A stretch of DNA of 64,000 nucleotides from Plecoglossus altivelis (lineage: Eukaryota > Chordata > Actinopteri > Osmeriformes > Plecoglossidae), in assembly GCA_036571765.1 (NCBI GenBank), contig BROE01000019.1, forward strand, positions 7,544,930-7,608,929, written 5' to 3'. Positions 37,543 to 49,710 of the stretch are shown here, piece by piece; the stretch's first letter is position 1; each line of letters opens with the position of its first letter. The position numbers and the translations under genes are program-made. A model generated the notes under the pieces. It ran no database searches. It saw nothing but the letters and a program-made list of their open reading frames with translations, and was not told where the DNA came from.

Positions 37543-37927
37543 ATGGCGTCCAGCCTAACTTGTGCGGGTGTCGTATGGGCGCTTCTCTCGCTACTGTGCG
37601 CCGCCGCGTCCTGCGTCGGGTTCTTCATGCCCTACTGGTTGCTAGGTTCTCAGATGGGCAAGCCCGTCTCCTTCGGAACTTTCCGCCGCTGCTCCTACCC
37701 GGTGCGCGACGAGGCGCGCGGCGCCACGGTGATGCTGGAGCAGTGCGGGCGCTACGCGTCTTTCCAAGGCATCCCGAGCCTGGAGTGGCGGATCTGCACG
37801 GTGGTGACGGGGGTGGGCTGCGGCTTGCTGCTGCTCGTGGCGCTCACCGCTCTCATGGGCTGCTGTGTCTCTGAGCTCATCTCCAGGACCGTGGGGCGCG
37901 TGGCCGGAGGCATCCAGTTCGTAGGGG
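37543..37927 (+). CDS. lhfpl6: lhfpl6 coding exon 1 (residues 1-128)
   Basis: This exon encodes the N-terminal two thirds of LHFPL tetraspan subfamily member 6 (formerly LHFP, lipoma HMGIC fusion partner), a four-pass plasma-membrane protein of the LHFPL branch of the claudin/PMP22/EMP superfamily; the molecular role of LHFPL6 itself is poorly defined. The start MASSLTCAGVVWALLSLLCA is near identical to the vertebrate family. TM1 is about residues 10-32, followed by extracellular loop 1 with PVSFGTFRRCSYPV and C50/C68, then EWRICTVVTG and TM2 at about 86-108, then CCVSELISRTVGRVAGG leading into TM3. The exon closes GTA GGG G|gtgagt in phase 1. GC content is high compared with the intron. The surrounding alternative frames are shadows. 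Confidence 0.95.
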
Positions 37928-38270
37928 GTGAGTACCTGGGTATGAGAGGGGGGAGGGGAGCGTGGGGGGAGTCTGCGAAATCAGAAAAGTTGGAGAGAGG
38001 AGAGGGTGCAGGGTGAAGGGGTGGGTGTGGTGGGCAAGTCCTATCCTGGGTAAGAGGTAAGGTGGGGGGAATCTTGCAGTGCTTGCTGTGCACAGGGGAT
38101 AAAGGGGCGGGAAGGTGGATGGGTTGGGGGAATCCTATCTTGGATAAGAAGGAGAAGGGGGGCTGAGGGAGAGGGGGCGAGGTAGATAGAGGATGAGGAA
38201 GAGCGTGCAAGGAAGAGCGGGGTGAGGGTGAGGGGGCGAGAGAGAGGGAGAAGGGGCGAGGAAGAGGCGG

Positions 38271-38358
38271 TGAGGGGGAGCTGGGTGAGGGGGAGCTGGG
38301 TGAGGGAGAGCTGGGTGAGGGGGAGCTGGGTGAGGGAGAGCTGGGTGAGGGAGAGGGG
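38271..38358. repeat. 15-bp G-rich minisatellite
   Basis: Five to six copies of GGTGAGGGGGAGCTG; guanine runs could form G-quadruplexes in the nascent transcript strand. Confidence 0.9.
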
Positions 38359-38489
38359 GCGGGGTGGTTCTCCTTGTCAGCATGCTGCTGTGTCCTCTAA
38401 GAGAGCTGCTCCGGGAGGTCAGCGCTGGAGGGGGAGTGAAGGCATCTGTAAATCAGATGGCACAGTCAGCCACTCCTCTCTTTGTCCCC

Positions 38490-38705
38490 CTGCCCGCTCC
38501 TCTCCACACTGCCCCCCCACCCTCCGCCTCCCACTCACATTGTTCCCCTATCTGCCCCCCACACAGTCTCCCTCCCCTGTCCCTGTCCCCCCTTCACGGT
38601 CTCCCCCCCCCTCTCTCTTAGCCTCTACTCTAGTCCCCCCTTGTCCTCTCTAAACTGTCTCTTCGTCCCCGTCCCCCCCACTCACTATCTCCTCATCCCC
38701 CTCCC
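38490..38705. repeat. C-rich low-complexity tract
   Basis: CCCCC and TCTCC units, non-periodic. Confidence 0.75.
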
Positions 38706-38789
38706 CTCTGTAATGACTTTGACTGCTAGTCTCTCTCAGAGAGCTGTACTGTGTGAGCAGGGGTTGATTAAGTGTGACTCCTAGCTAGG

Positions 38790-38920
38790 CTCGTGCTGCC
38801 TGGCTGCCTCTCTGGAGGCCCAGCCCATTTCATGCATGATAAAACGTCTCCTGACATTAGGTCTCCCGGACAACACAGCGCCAGCTGATCACTTATTCAT
38901 GGGAGGGAGGGTTTGGTTCT
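38790..38920. promoter_or_regulatory. possible conserved element in lhfpl6 intron 2
   Basis: A unique block (TTTCATGCATGATAAAA, CTGACATTAGG, CAGCTGATCACTTATTCATG) following C-rich repeats. The call rests on appearance only. Confidence 0.28.
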
Positions 38921-39587
38921 TCTCCTCGGCTCCGTAACGCCACGTTTAGCTCACGCCCCTTTCGGCTGAGTGGCGTTTGCCACACACCAAAAGAGACGAG
39001 CCCTTCCTGTTGGGGGAGAGCACTTCCTTGTTGGAAGGGGAGGAGAGTGGAGGAGATGCTGTCTCTCCCAAGATGCGCTACGTTCTAGTTGTCAGGATGT
39101 GCTTCTGTCTAATATTGCCGTGGGTGCGTTCACCCTTTGTTGCGAGCGACAGGAAGTCGTTCAGTGCCTCAGAACCACAGCCCTGGTATGAGGACATCAG
39201 CTGGTGTAGAACCTCATCTTCGGCTCTGGTCAGGTTTTTGTTTGCTTCACCGCCCTCTGTGATTCATGCAGCAGATGCCTGTGTCATGGTATCCATTCAG
39301 GGGGGTCTGAAAAGAAGCTATTAACTAAGGTGGTGCTATCTGGTGTAATTAAATCCAGCGGCTCTGGTGGTATTAACTATGGTGCTAATATATCTGGTGG
39401 CATTAAATGTAGCCATATTAACTATGGCTATTAACAACCCATGGTGAGAAGCTGGTGGGAACCCATTAGCTTAGAGGCGGTCCCATTCCCCAGTGACTAA
39501 ATTACTGATGTGGTTTCATAGATGTGGCCTGTTTTTTTTTTTGTCACGTCAGCCATATGGAATTTAGATCTATCTCAATGAGAGATC

Positions 39588-39762
39588 CTCTCCCCTTCCC
39601 TCTCCTCTCCTCCCCTCTCCTCTCCTCTCCTAACCCCTCCTCTCCCCCCGCCTCCCCTCTCCTCTCCTAACCCCTCCTCCCCTCGCCTCCCCTCTCCTCT
39701 CCTCTCCTAACCCCTCCTCTCCTCTCCCCTTGCCTCCCCTCTCCTCTCCTCTCCTCTCCCAT
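39588..39762. repeat. TCCTC/TAACCCC pyrimidine repeat
   Basis: Repeated CTCCTCTCCTAACCCCTCCT units. Confidence 0.88.
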
Positions 39763-40639
39763 GCAGGGCCCCATTCCTCAAGCCTAGCCTTTATGTATAA
39801 CTGTGTATTTCCCTACTGGGGGAGGGGTGGACATGCAGAGAAAGGGAGAGCTGGAGGAGAGAACAGAGAAGGGGGACAGGAAGTTGAACAGGGAGGAGTA
39901 GCGGTATAGAGTATCCGAGCTCTATTGAGTTGCTCTCTCCTGCAGGCTGATGGAGGGGTTCTGGAGATGAATCCTTCTCAACAGGACTTGGAATGTGAGT
40001 CCAAACTCTTCCCTGCAGTCTGTGGTTTTACTTGGCGCTCCATGAATATAGTGCCTCTCCTACAGCACCCCCCTCCCCCTTTTTATAATCTGATCCTCCT
40101 TCTGTAGTGGAATATTGACTCCCCTCCTTCTCCCTCTCTCTCTCCCTCTATCTCCCCCCCACCCCCCCCAGTATGTTCACACTGTGCTTTCCAGTGCCAG
40201 ACAGCACCACCACACCTGTCAGGTGATTCCCCCCCCCTCCACACACCCACACACACAGCATAGAATGCCGTCTCTGATAATCACATACACTAATGGCGTG
40301 AGCGCACACACATACACTTAAACCGGTGCACACACACCGACGCTCACTCTCTCACACACACACATACTTACATCCACTAATACACACACACACCCGCCCA
40401 CACGCACACACACCACCACTAACAGCAGCCTCCCTACAGTCTGTGTCTCTGACATGCTCAAACCAGAGCTCTACCTGATTACTGGCTCTGCTGTCTGACG
40501 CTAAATGCTGCTTCAGTTCAGGTAGAAACCCAGCTGCTACGAAGGATCGCCACGTCTCCTTGGTTCTTCCTCCAGTCATCTCGGGTCGTTTCCGTTCATC
40601 TGTGGTCGTCTCCCTTCATCTCCGGTCATCTCATTTCCT

Positions 40640-40800
40640 CTGTTGTCATCGCCTATCATTTACGGTCACGCGAGGTGATCTTTGGTGATCTATGCAGATT
40701 TGCGGAGATCAGTGGTGATCTGTGGTGATCTGCTTTGATCTGTGTTCATCTGTGGAGATATGTGGTGATCTGTGGTGATCTGCTGTGATCTGTGTTCATC
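40640..40800. repeat. 10-bp GATCTGTGGT tandem
   Basis: About fifteen degenerate units of GTGATCTGTG. Confidence 0.8.
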
Positions 40801-40916
40801 CCAGCGTGGTCAGGAGGGCAGGCAGAGGTCAACACTTTCCAAGCAGTGAAAGCACAGAGATCTCCACAAAAAAAACAGCGGTCACTTTCACATGTGATGC
40901 TGCAACAACAGACTAG

Positions 40917-41030
40917 GCTCTCTCTCTCTCTCTCTCTCTCCAGACACAGATGTGTGTGTGTGTGTGTGTGTGTGTGTTGGATTCAGATGTGTGTGTGTTG
41001 GATTCAGATGTGTGTGAGTGTGTGTGTTTT
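40917..41030. repeat. TC and TG microsatellites with a duplicated TTGGATTCAGATG spacer
   Basis: A TC tract, then TG tracts separated by two copies of GTTGGATTCAGATGTGTGTG. Confidence 0.88.
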
Positions 41031-41182
41031 TGCTGGGCTCGGAGTTGGCCCTGGACCAAACACACCACGACGCAGCCAGCTGAATGATTAAACACGGATC
41101 ATTCATCTGAGAGACAAGCATCGGGGGTCTGTGTCCACATTTCAGTCACTTACTCAGGGCTTAATATAGATCCAGAAGCTAT

Positions 41183-41260
41183 GAAGGCTATAGCTCAGTG
41201 GTTAGAGCATTTGGCTGCAGACCAATAGGTCACGGCTCAGATAAAACTTTAGATAAAAAT
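41183..41260 (+). mobile_element. tRNA-headed SINE relic
   Basis: GGCTATAGCTCAGTGGTTAG followed by AGCATTTGGCTGCAGACCAA is a tRNA(Cys)-like A box and anticodon region; the B box (GGTCACGGCTCAG) is weak and no acceptor stem closes. Confidence 0.6.
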
Positions 41261-41519
41261 CATAGTTAACTACTGAACTAGTATATTATATTATTTATGA
41301 CTCCGATTGTATTTATCCAAGCCGTAAACTCTCCCACCCAGCCCCCACGTATGTGTATATGCGTGTGAGGGGTATGTGCGTGTGCGTGGGAAGGGTGGTC
41401 AGCTTTTCGACCGGTCAGTGTGGGAGAGGGGTCGATGGAGACAGCCTGTTTTAGCTGACCCCCCATGACCCTGGGGAGGCATGGGGAGACGGATAGGTCA
41501 CAGGAGGGAGGGTGAGACT

Positions 41520-41770
41520 CTACACAGAGAGAGAGAGAGAGATACAGAGAGAGTGAGAGACATAGAAACATAGAGAGATAGAGATGGCAAGAGAGAAACA
41601 GAGAGAGTGAGAGAGATAGAAACAGAGAGAGAGAGAGGGAAACAGAGAGAGTGAAAGAGAGATAGAGAGAGAGAGAGAACCATAGAGAGAGAGAGAGAGA
41701 GAGATAGATGGATAGAGAGAGAGAACTATAGAGAGAGATAGATAGATGGATAGAGGGAGAGAGGCAGACA
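41520..41770. repeat. GA microsatellite
   Basis: GA with ATAGA and AACAGA interruptions, about 250 bp. Confidence 0.9.
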
Positions 41771-41909
41771 GAGTAGACAGCTGCTGGAGCAGGAGACTTG
41801 GAGACAGCTAATATACAGTATCCTTCTGTCATGTTACTCTGTGTGGGGGGAAGAATCTCCTCAGATCAGATAACCTCCATTTGTCATCCATATACTCATC
41901 AAGTCACTG

Positions 41910-42275
41910 CGGGTGTGTGTGTGTGAGTGTGCGCGCGCGTGTGTGTGTGTGCGTGTGCGTGCGTGTGTGTGTGTGTGTGGTTTCATGACTGTGTGTGAGG
42001 AAGCCTGGGTGTAACTTGAGCTTAACGTGTCCTTGTTGGGTGGTTGAATGTGACAGAGTATGTGTGATATATGCGTGTGTGTTGTCGCCTATGCATAGAT
42101 ATGTGAGTAATACATGTGCACGTGTGCGTGTATTACGAGACTGTGGTGCATTCTTGTGTGAATGCGTGTATGTGTATGCATGTGAGCGTGCGTCTGTTTA
42201 TACGTGTGTGTGTGTGTGTGTGTGTGTGAGCGTGTGTCTGTGTATACGTGTGTGTGTGTGTGTGTGTGTGCTTGC
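41910..42275. repeat. TG microsatellite cluster
   Basis: TG tracts at 41910-41980 and 42150-42275 with CG and TATACG interruptions. Confidence 0.85.
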
Positions 42276-43258
42276 TGTGGCGTCTGATCCCCCTAGGCTT
42301 CAGGGAGTGTTTCAGGGGCCTCTGTGTCTGACTGAGGAATGCTGGGAATCCACTTAGAATGCTGGAGGACAACCCCCCAGCAGCCCCCCCCCCTCTCCCC
42401 CTCTCCCTCCATCCCAGAATATTAAGCCCAGACACTTTCCCTGGCAGAGTGACTGTGTAGACCCTTAGACTGCACGCCTCACTGCCTAGGCCTGGTTTCT
42501 CTCTGCTAACACAGCGCAGCTCTCATTCTCCTGATCGGATCTCAGATGTTGTCAGATGCATTTGTGTGTGTGTGCGTGTGTGTGTGTGTGCGTTTCTGTG
42601 TGGAAAACTGATATGCTGCAACACAAAACCGCCCCGGATATATCGTTTTGTGTGTGTGTTTTTTTTTTTAACATTCAGGCAGTGGGCAGAAACGGATCTG
42701 TAGATAAGATCTTCCATTAACTGTAGATGGTCTGCTCTTGGTGCTTTTGACTCGGAACGGTTCCGAGGTTCTATTGTGGATGTGGTTAGTCTGCAGTGTT
42801 CTCAGACAGCATCTTACACATGCTAAGACCCTCATACCAAGGCTAATTAATGGTCAGACCAGCCATTAGTCTGCAATGTAAACACAATGGCGACACCAGA
42901 CCGTGGTTATACAGTGTTGCGTGAAACGATGCAGTGAGGAATGCAACTAATCAACAGTTTGAATCACAAATACACACAGTAACATTCAGCCCTGCGCCAG
43001 TACAGGCCAGACTTTCCAGCTGTCTGCTTCTGAAGGGGTCTTGGTGTTGCTCGTATGACCTTGTGTGGAAGATCAGAGGCCAGCAGAGAGAGACCAGCAA
43101 AGGGGAGACCAGCTAGCGGTGCCTAAGCTGCTGGGAAGAATGTCTGTTTCGCTCTGATTCCTCAGTACAATGTGAGTCTTGGTCAGAATGTGGAGGGAGA
43201 ATGAAGGAGACTCCCTAGCCCTCAGCAGCCCTCACTGCTGGTTCTACTCAGACAGATC

Positions 43259-43678
43259 TTAGAACATGTTCAGTTAGACGTTAGAACGTGTTCAGTTAGA
43301 TATTAATACATGTTCAGTTAGATGTTATAACATGTTCAGGTAGATGTTAGAACATGTTCAGTTAGATGTTAGAACATGTGCAGTTAGACAATAGAACATG
43401 TGCAGTTAGATGTTAGAACGTGTTCAGTTAGATGTTAGAACGTGTTCAATTAGACGTTATAACATGTTCAATTAGAGCTTAGAACATGTTCAGATAGATG
43501 TTAGAACATGTTCGGTTAGATGTTAGAACGTGTTCAGTTAGACGTTATAACATGTTCAATTAGACGTTATAACATGTTCAATTAGAGCTTAGAACATGTT
43601 CAGATAGATGTTAGAACATGTTCAGCTAGAGGTTAGAACATCTTCAGTTGGCAGTTATATAATGTTCCGGTAGAAGTT
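43259..43678. repeat. 22-bp minisatellite, about 19 units, with p53-type palindromic core
   Basis: The unit is GAACATGTTC followed by a 12-bp spacer AGTTAGATGTTA. I count 19 units; six carry the exact palindrome GAACATGTTC, the others differ by one to three bases (GAACGTGTTC, TAACATGTTC, GAACATGTGC and so on). The decamer fits the p53-family half-site RRRCWWGYYY. No protein-coding interpretation is supported. Confidence 0.93.
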
Positions 43679-44109
43679 ATTAGGCAGTTGCATATTCTAA
43701 GTAGTCAGAGTGACAAGGAGCTTGTCCGAGTCGTGAACCCTTCAGTGACATGTTGACTAATTTAGTTGCAGTCAAAGTGGTGTTGTAATTTGTAGGTACT
43801 AGCTAGGGAGAAGTGTCACGACAGTGGCAGTTGGAGACTGAGTGAAGAAAGTCTGGACTTTAGGAGGAATCCCAAGATTGTCGGCGGAGGCAGAGAATGT
43901 GGGTGAGGGGAAACCAGCGAAACATCCTAGCTCTGCTATTCTCACCTCCACCCTGCCAGCCCACTACCCCATCTCACCACACCAACCCCACCTATCCTTC
44001 ACACACAGTCAGAACGACACTCCGCAAACCAGCTGTTGACCAGCGAGTAGCCATCTGGTTGTGCTTGTGCTTGTCACCAGGCCGGTGTGTGCTGGTCTGT
44101 CAGTGACAG

Positions 44110-44290
44110 AGAAGCCAGACAGACAGAGCCGGCTGCCAGTGTGGTTTTTAAATGAGGAACAGAATGAGACGGCAAGTCACAAGGCAATTTACAGATGTTA
44201 ATTATGCAAGCTTTGCCTTACACATCTCCTAGCCTGCAGGGATGGTGTGAACTACCACATATGGAATCTGCTCGCGATCCACTGGGTCTT
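44110..44290. promoter_or_regulatory. possible conserved element in lhfpl6 intron 2
   Basis: A unique sequence with GATGTTAATTATGCAAG (nested homeodomain and POU-like cores), surrounded by repetitive DNA. No open frame of note. Confidence 0.32.
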
Positions 44291-44642
44291 AGCAGAATGA
44301 AACAGTGAAGGTAGAAGGTGTTAAAAGTGCTAAAGCAGGTTTGAAAACGGTGTGCTGTCTGAAAAGACACCATCCTGCCTGGGGTTCACAGGAGAGGTCT
44401 GCATTGTTAACGTCTCTGACCGTTTTAAAGAAGAAGAGAAGTGGGAACAGAATGGAAGCCTGCCATTTATTTTTCATCCCGGCGAAGAGCGAAATGTTCC
44501 CCCACAGAGCGTCGTCAACAGAACCAGAGCTCCTCTGTCAACAGAGGCAGAGCTGCTCTGTCAATAGAAGGAACAGAACAAAGAGGCCTCTGTGGAGTGG
44601 ATATTTCAAAAGGTTCCTGCTTTGGTTCTACCAGATCCAGCA

Positions 44643-44688
44643 CCCAGAACCTGAACCCAGAACCTGAACCCAGAACCTGAACCCGGAG
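44643..44688. repeat. 13-bp CCCAGAACCTGAA tandem
   Basis: Three exact copies plus flanks. Confidence 0.9.
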
Positions 44689-44905
44689 CCTTGGACCACA
44701 AGGTTTTTTTTTTTTTAGATCGCTCTCTTGAATCAGCTCTCTTATCTTAGTTCTACTGCAACGGATCTAAGCTTGTTATCAAGCGGTTGTCATGGTTACG
44801 GTGTTTCTGCTGCGAGCTTATGTTCTTAGCTGGTCACAAAGACTTCTCAGTTGTCCCATGTGTGTTGGGTGCCCTACCAGAGGGGATGGAATGGGCTTGG
44901 TGAAA

Positions 44906-45020
44906 GGGGATAGGTACAACTGAGTGGTTACAACATCTGACTGCAGATTCAAATGTTGCAGGTTCAAATCCACCCTCTGTACGTTTCTTTGACTGAAAGC
45001 ATTTGCCAAAGGAATACCGG
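44906..45020 (+). mobile_element. tRNA-headed SINE relic with L2-type tail
   Basis: GTACAACTGAGTGGTTACAA (A box), GCAGGTTCAAATCCACCC (good B box), then GAAAGCATTTGCCAAAGGAA, a degraded form of the fish SINE tail that resembles AGACGCTTTTATCCAAAG. Confidence 0.6.
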
Positions 45021-45554
45021 TGGATGAACGTACCATCGGAGTCTGTGAGGTGAAGACCCCGTGTATCATGCTGTCAGATTTAACTGTGTAACTCTGTGTG
45101 ACTGAGTGAATTGTTTACTTCTCAAGGACAAAAGTCTGTTCTAATTAACCTGAGTTCAATTCATAGAAAATACAGTCTAATTATTATCATTAAGCCTTGC
45201 CTGCTACACTGTAAGACGTCATGCTTCAATATTGGACTCTGAATGTCAGATCCCTATCCACCAAGGCTATTTCGATGACTGATTTGATAACTGAGAACGA
45301 GATAGGACAGCTCTACCCTACAGCTGCTCTGGATAACTGGATCCATCCTCAGTGTAACTGGATAACTAGATCCATCCTCAATGTAACTGGATAACTAGAC
45401 CTTGTGTCCGTGGTGTGGCAGGAACAGTGCCTCCGAACAATCAGCCATTGTTATTCCCATGAAGCCTGCCTTTGTCAACCATACGCAGCTTTAAAATTCA
45501 TTCACGGGCACGCTTGAACACACTCTGACGCTCGCCTTCAAATACAAACACGCA

Positions 45555-45655
45555 CACTCTCTGACATTCGCCCACAACTCACCACAGGCGCACACCCGTA
45601 CACACGCGCACACACACACACACACACGCACGCACACAGACACACACACGGAGAC
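45555..45655. repeat. CA microsatellite
   Basis: An interrupted CA tract. Confidence 0.85.
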
Positions 45656-45839
45656 ACTTGCTGTGGATGCAGTTGGCCAGTCGCCTGCTCTCAGTTGAGC
45701 GATGTCCCTCCCAGACCAGCGGAGTGATGGAGTGGCCTCGTCCCAGCGGCGGAGTTATTGGGACCTGATGACAACCAAGGTGGTTATCATCTCATGCAGG
45801 CAGGTAACCCACCCAGGCCTGTCAGTTACACACCAGGAG

Positions 45840-45975
45840 GAGAGAGGTGGCAGGGTGGGTTGAGGCGGAGGTGGATGTGGGTTAGCGGTAGGGTGAAGGT
45901 GGAGATGGGCTGGGGTGGAGGTGGACATGGGGTCAGCTGGAGGAGGGGTGGATGTAGGGGAGGGTGGTGTACCTC
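45840..45975. repeat. GGTGGA-type G-rich repeat
   Basis: Degenerate GGTGGAGGTGGA and GGTGAAGG units. Confidence 0.7.
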
Positions 45976-46262
45976 CAGACCCGCCTGTGGCTCTGGCAGG
46001 AGCCTGCGAGGGTGTTAGTGCAGCTGGCCAGGGAAGCAGACAGTTTCCAGCTCTCCCTGGTCTCAGCTGTCAGACCTCATACTGACTTCATCCACTTCCC
46101 TGGCCTCGGCCCCGCCTGCCCCCCCCCCTCCCCTGCTCGCCCCCAACCCCCCTGAGAGAACCGCAAACCCGTCCCCCAGGTGGCTGGTGACAGTGTGTGT
46201 GTGAGATATCACACTCGGCTGAGATGGGAAACAGATGTCATCCAGAGTCCCTAAACATACAT

Positions 46263-46263
<1 letters not shown>

Positions 46264-46294
<31 letters not shown>

Positions 46295-46310
46295 CAAACA
46301 CAAACACACG
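46264..46310. repeat. CA microsatellite
   Basis: A CA tract with single AA interruptions. Confidence 0.9.
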
Positions 46311-46529
46311 GAAACACAAAAGCCCTTTTGTATCCGCGACTGCTGCCTGTGTCCCACCTGTTCTTATTGACACTCATTTCCTCGTCCTCCCTTCTGGCTA
46401 GTCCAGCTTAGTAAACAGACCTTGGGAGCTCTACTGTACTTGACTTTACTGTACTGTACTCTGCTCTACTCTGTTCTGCTCTTTCCTACTGTGCTCTGCT
46501 GTCATCTCCCCCCGAACCACCAGTCTGCT

Positions 46530-46690
46530 TCATGGCCTGTTTGTTTTTCTAGATAGTTCTCCGTCCAACAGTTCCCCTTCGCCAGACCTAATGAGCTCAC
46601 AGGAAGAGCTGTCCTGTCTGGACGTCTCAAATACGCATCAGGAAACCATGCATGACTCAGCAGGAAGCTGTTAGGCCTCCAGAGACATAG
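46530..46690. promoter_or_regulatory. possible conserved element in lhfpl6 intron 2
   Basis: A unique block (CATGCATGACTCAGCA with an AP-1/MAF-like TGACTCAGCA) between pyrimidine-rich repeats. Evidence is composition and motif only. Confidence 0.25.
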
Positions 46691-46877
46691 CTTTAGTCCT
46701 GGCCACAGCAGTCCACTGACGGGGCTGACAGGCTGGTTTGAAGGCTTTCGTTTCAACACGCCCTTTATTTTCCGACCAGAGATTGGAGTCATTTGCTTCG
46801 GCTATTTAGATGTTTCTTTGTGGGGTTTTTTAATGTTTCTTTCTCCTTGTTTGTATCTATTGTGGGGTTGCCTGGTG

Positions 46878-46998
46878 TGGTCCGTTCTGGTTTGGTCTGG
46901 TATGATCTAGTCTGGTCTGGTCTGGTATGATCTAGTATAGTCTGATCTGGTTCGTTCTGGTCTGGCCTGATCTGGTATGATCTAGTCTGGTCTGGTCT
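46878..46998. repeat. TCTGGTCTGGTATGATCTAG repeat
   Basis: Tandem 5-bp TCTGG/TTGGT units arranged in about three larger 30-50-bp blocks ending in ATGATCTAGT. Confidence 0.85.
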
Positions 46999-47899
46999 CT
47001 TGTGGCACCACTGGGCACCGTGGTTTCACCCGCGCCAACCTTGGCATTCCTGTTGTGCCGTGCGACTTCACAGATATGGACGTGGCACTGGACACATTGT
47101 TGGTTTCCCTGAGTTCTATGTAGAGATTAGAACCTCCCTAGTGGAACCTGGGGACCCTGTCCCAGGAAATGACAGATACACAGTCTGAGCTCAGGGGGGA
47201 AATGTTCTTGTGTTTCCCCATAGGTGCTTACTGTGGTCCTGGAAGTATTTCCATTTATATGAGTTTGACACACTCTCACACTCTTTTACACACACACACA
47301 CGCGCGCACGCACACACACTCAGCAATGCTTTTGTGAGTCCAAACATATGGTAAGGTTCTTGCTGTTCACAGCAGACTTTCTACCTCTGTGGCTGTGTGA
47401 CACCTGTAATAGTGATGATGTAGTGTTTGAGCGTGCGTGTATGTGTGTGTGTAATGATGATGTAGTGTGTGTGTCAGATCCTGTACATCATGGGCATGTT
47501 CTAACATGAAGGAAATGTCAGTGCTTGCCCTGTAGTCCACCTATTTGAGTAATGGTAGCTTGGTGAGCTGCAAACCAACAGTTTGTTGTTTAAGATTAAA
47601 CCAGTACGGTGGTGTCTTGTCTTAGAGCCTATCCCACAGCTCTGCTTTAGCATTACCAACTTAGGTCATCTACCCCCTCATTCCCACTCTCACACCCCTC
47701 TACCCGACCCCCCTGGCCCAGAACGGAACTGTTTTCCACAGTGTAGGAAAATACATAGCAGAGGGAGAGAGCAGGGATAAGGACCCCTCCTCCTCCCCCT
47801 GACCCCCACACTCCCCCCCGCCCCCCGCCCGCCCTCCCCCCGTGCCTCGTCTGATGAGTGAGTCAGGCTCCAGCCAGCAGGACTCAGGTCGTCCATATG

Positions 47900-48060
47900 G
47901 CCACGGAGGAGAGTGTGGAGGAGGAGGAAAGGGGGGCAGTGGGAGGTGAGAGAAGGAGTTAGCAGGCTGAGATGGACAGGGAGGAGGAGCAGGAGGAGGT
48001 GCGGCAGGAAGAGGAGGTGTAGCAAAAGGGGGAGGAGGAGGAAACGGATTCACCATGTCT
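47900..48060. repeat. GGA-rich purine tract
   Basis: GAGGAGGAGG and related units. Confidence 0.8.
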
Positions 48061-48259
48061 GGCTGGGCTGCTCTCCTCTCCAAACGCAACGCGGGGAATG
48101 CTGGGGGGGAGGGAGGGGGAAGGGGGAGGGGCAGCTTTAAATCCTCCCAGCAGTCTCCCTTCACTGCAGGCCAAATGCTCCCTCTGTTTCTCAAAGGTTA
48201 TTTTGACTGTTTGACTTAGAGGAATGTAGCTCCCAGATGACTACAGTGTTCCACGGTTC

Positions 48260-48580
48260 TGAGGAGATGGAGAGAGAGGAGGAGGAGGTGAGAGGAGAGA
48301 GAGAGGAGGAGGAGGTGAGAGGAGCGAGAGAACAGGTGAGAAAGAGATTAGGCGCGAAAGAGTTGAGGTGAGAGGATGGGAGAGAGATCGAGAGAGAGGA
48401 TGTGAGAGAGAGAGAGGCGAGAGAGAGAGAGAGAGAAGATGGTGTTGAACGGACCAGTAAGAGGCGAGCGCATGCAGATAACGAGCTGCTCGCAGATAAA
48501 GACCGAGATCCACGGGGTAGGGAGGAGGAGTTGGGGGGGGGGGGGAGGGGGAGGGGGAAGGGGAAGGGGAGGTGTGGCAG
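48260..48580. repeat. GA-rich tract ending in a G run
   Basis: GAGAGAGAGG units (48260-48440) and a guanine-rich stretch at 48529-48572. Confidence 0.8.
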
Positions 48581-49494
48581 GAAATGTAACGGCACGTACG
48601 GTGCAGTTGGACTGTGTCTCCGGGAATAAAGACAGGAATAGATTAGATATGTGCGAGACGAGTGAAAAGTGGGTCAGGTTTGACTAGGCCTTGTCTCAGC
48701 ACTGCACAGCGTGGCTGCAAGCCTGTGTGCTGCTTCAGAGAGAACGGCACCAGATGAAGAGGAGTCCAAGTGTTTGATCTTGTGATGGAAAACACAAATG
48801 TTGGAATGGTTCCCACCCAGACCTCCAGAGACCTTGCTTTATGTACAGAGAGTCCCCGGCGTGTTCTGATAGGACCCGGGTCCCTGGAGGAGAGAAGAGG
48901 TTGGCTTCTGGCTTCTGGCGGCCAATAGGCAGAAGTCTTTCCTCGGCCCCCTCTGTCAAATATGCGCCTGCTTACATTCTTTGTTTTGCGTCACTTTTTC
49001 CACCGTGGTTCTGGTCTCCGTCTAAGGAGGGTGTCTCTGCCCTGCAGCCTGCCTGCACCACAGGCACCACAGGCTCTTGAGCCCGACTCCAGAACATATC
49101 TTTGATGTAAAGCATTGTGTTTGGGAAGGAGAGAGAGAGAGAGAGGGGGGGGGGGGTGGCGTTACGTAATCCTAGTGTTATTCAACATCATATTCCCCCA
49201 TGCTCTTTGAGAGCGTTGCCAGGACGAGAAAGTTGCAGCGAAGCTCCTTGCAGCATCTTGATTTGATCGGTGGCGCTTGTGTTTGGAGGACAGAGAGACA
49301 GAGAGACCCCTGGCTGAGTCCTGGCTATGTGTCAGGCGTAGCCCTCCTGGCACAGCCCAAGTATGTCCAGATGTTGTGAGAGTGATGAATCACTCCATTG
49401 TCCTCCAGCCTCTGACCACAGAGCTCCACGCCTTAGAGCTTGTTAGTCCGGTAACTCTCCCCTCTTTTCGACTCAACTTCCTGGTAGCTCTGCC

Positions 49495-49710
49495 TCTCGT
49501 TCATGCTACTTCCTGGTAACTCTTTATGCCGTTCATGCTACTTCCTGGTAACTGTCTTGTCTGGGCTATGCTACTTCCTGGTAACAATCTCTGGTAACTA
49601 CTGGTAACTATTTGTGGTAACTCTGCCTCCTTGGATCCATCTCTAGTACCTCTACCTCCTGGTAACCATCTCTAGTAACTGCACCTCCTGGTAACCCTCC
49701 CTCTGGCACC
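49495..49710. repeat. CTACTTCCTGGTAACT degenerate repeat
   Basis: About ten imperfect units with the recurring core CTGGTAAC. Confidence 0.75.

Noticed and set aside
37536..37874. 112-codon overlapping frame in lhfpl6 exon 1
   Set aside because: Shadow of the GC-rich LHFPL6 coding frame.
41183..41260. Functional tRNA(Cys) gene
   Set aside because: A box is good but the B box is degenerate and the acceptor stem does not pair; a SINE head is the better reading.
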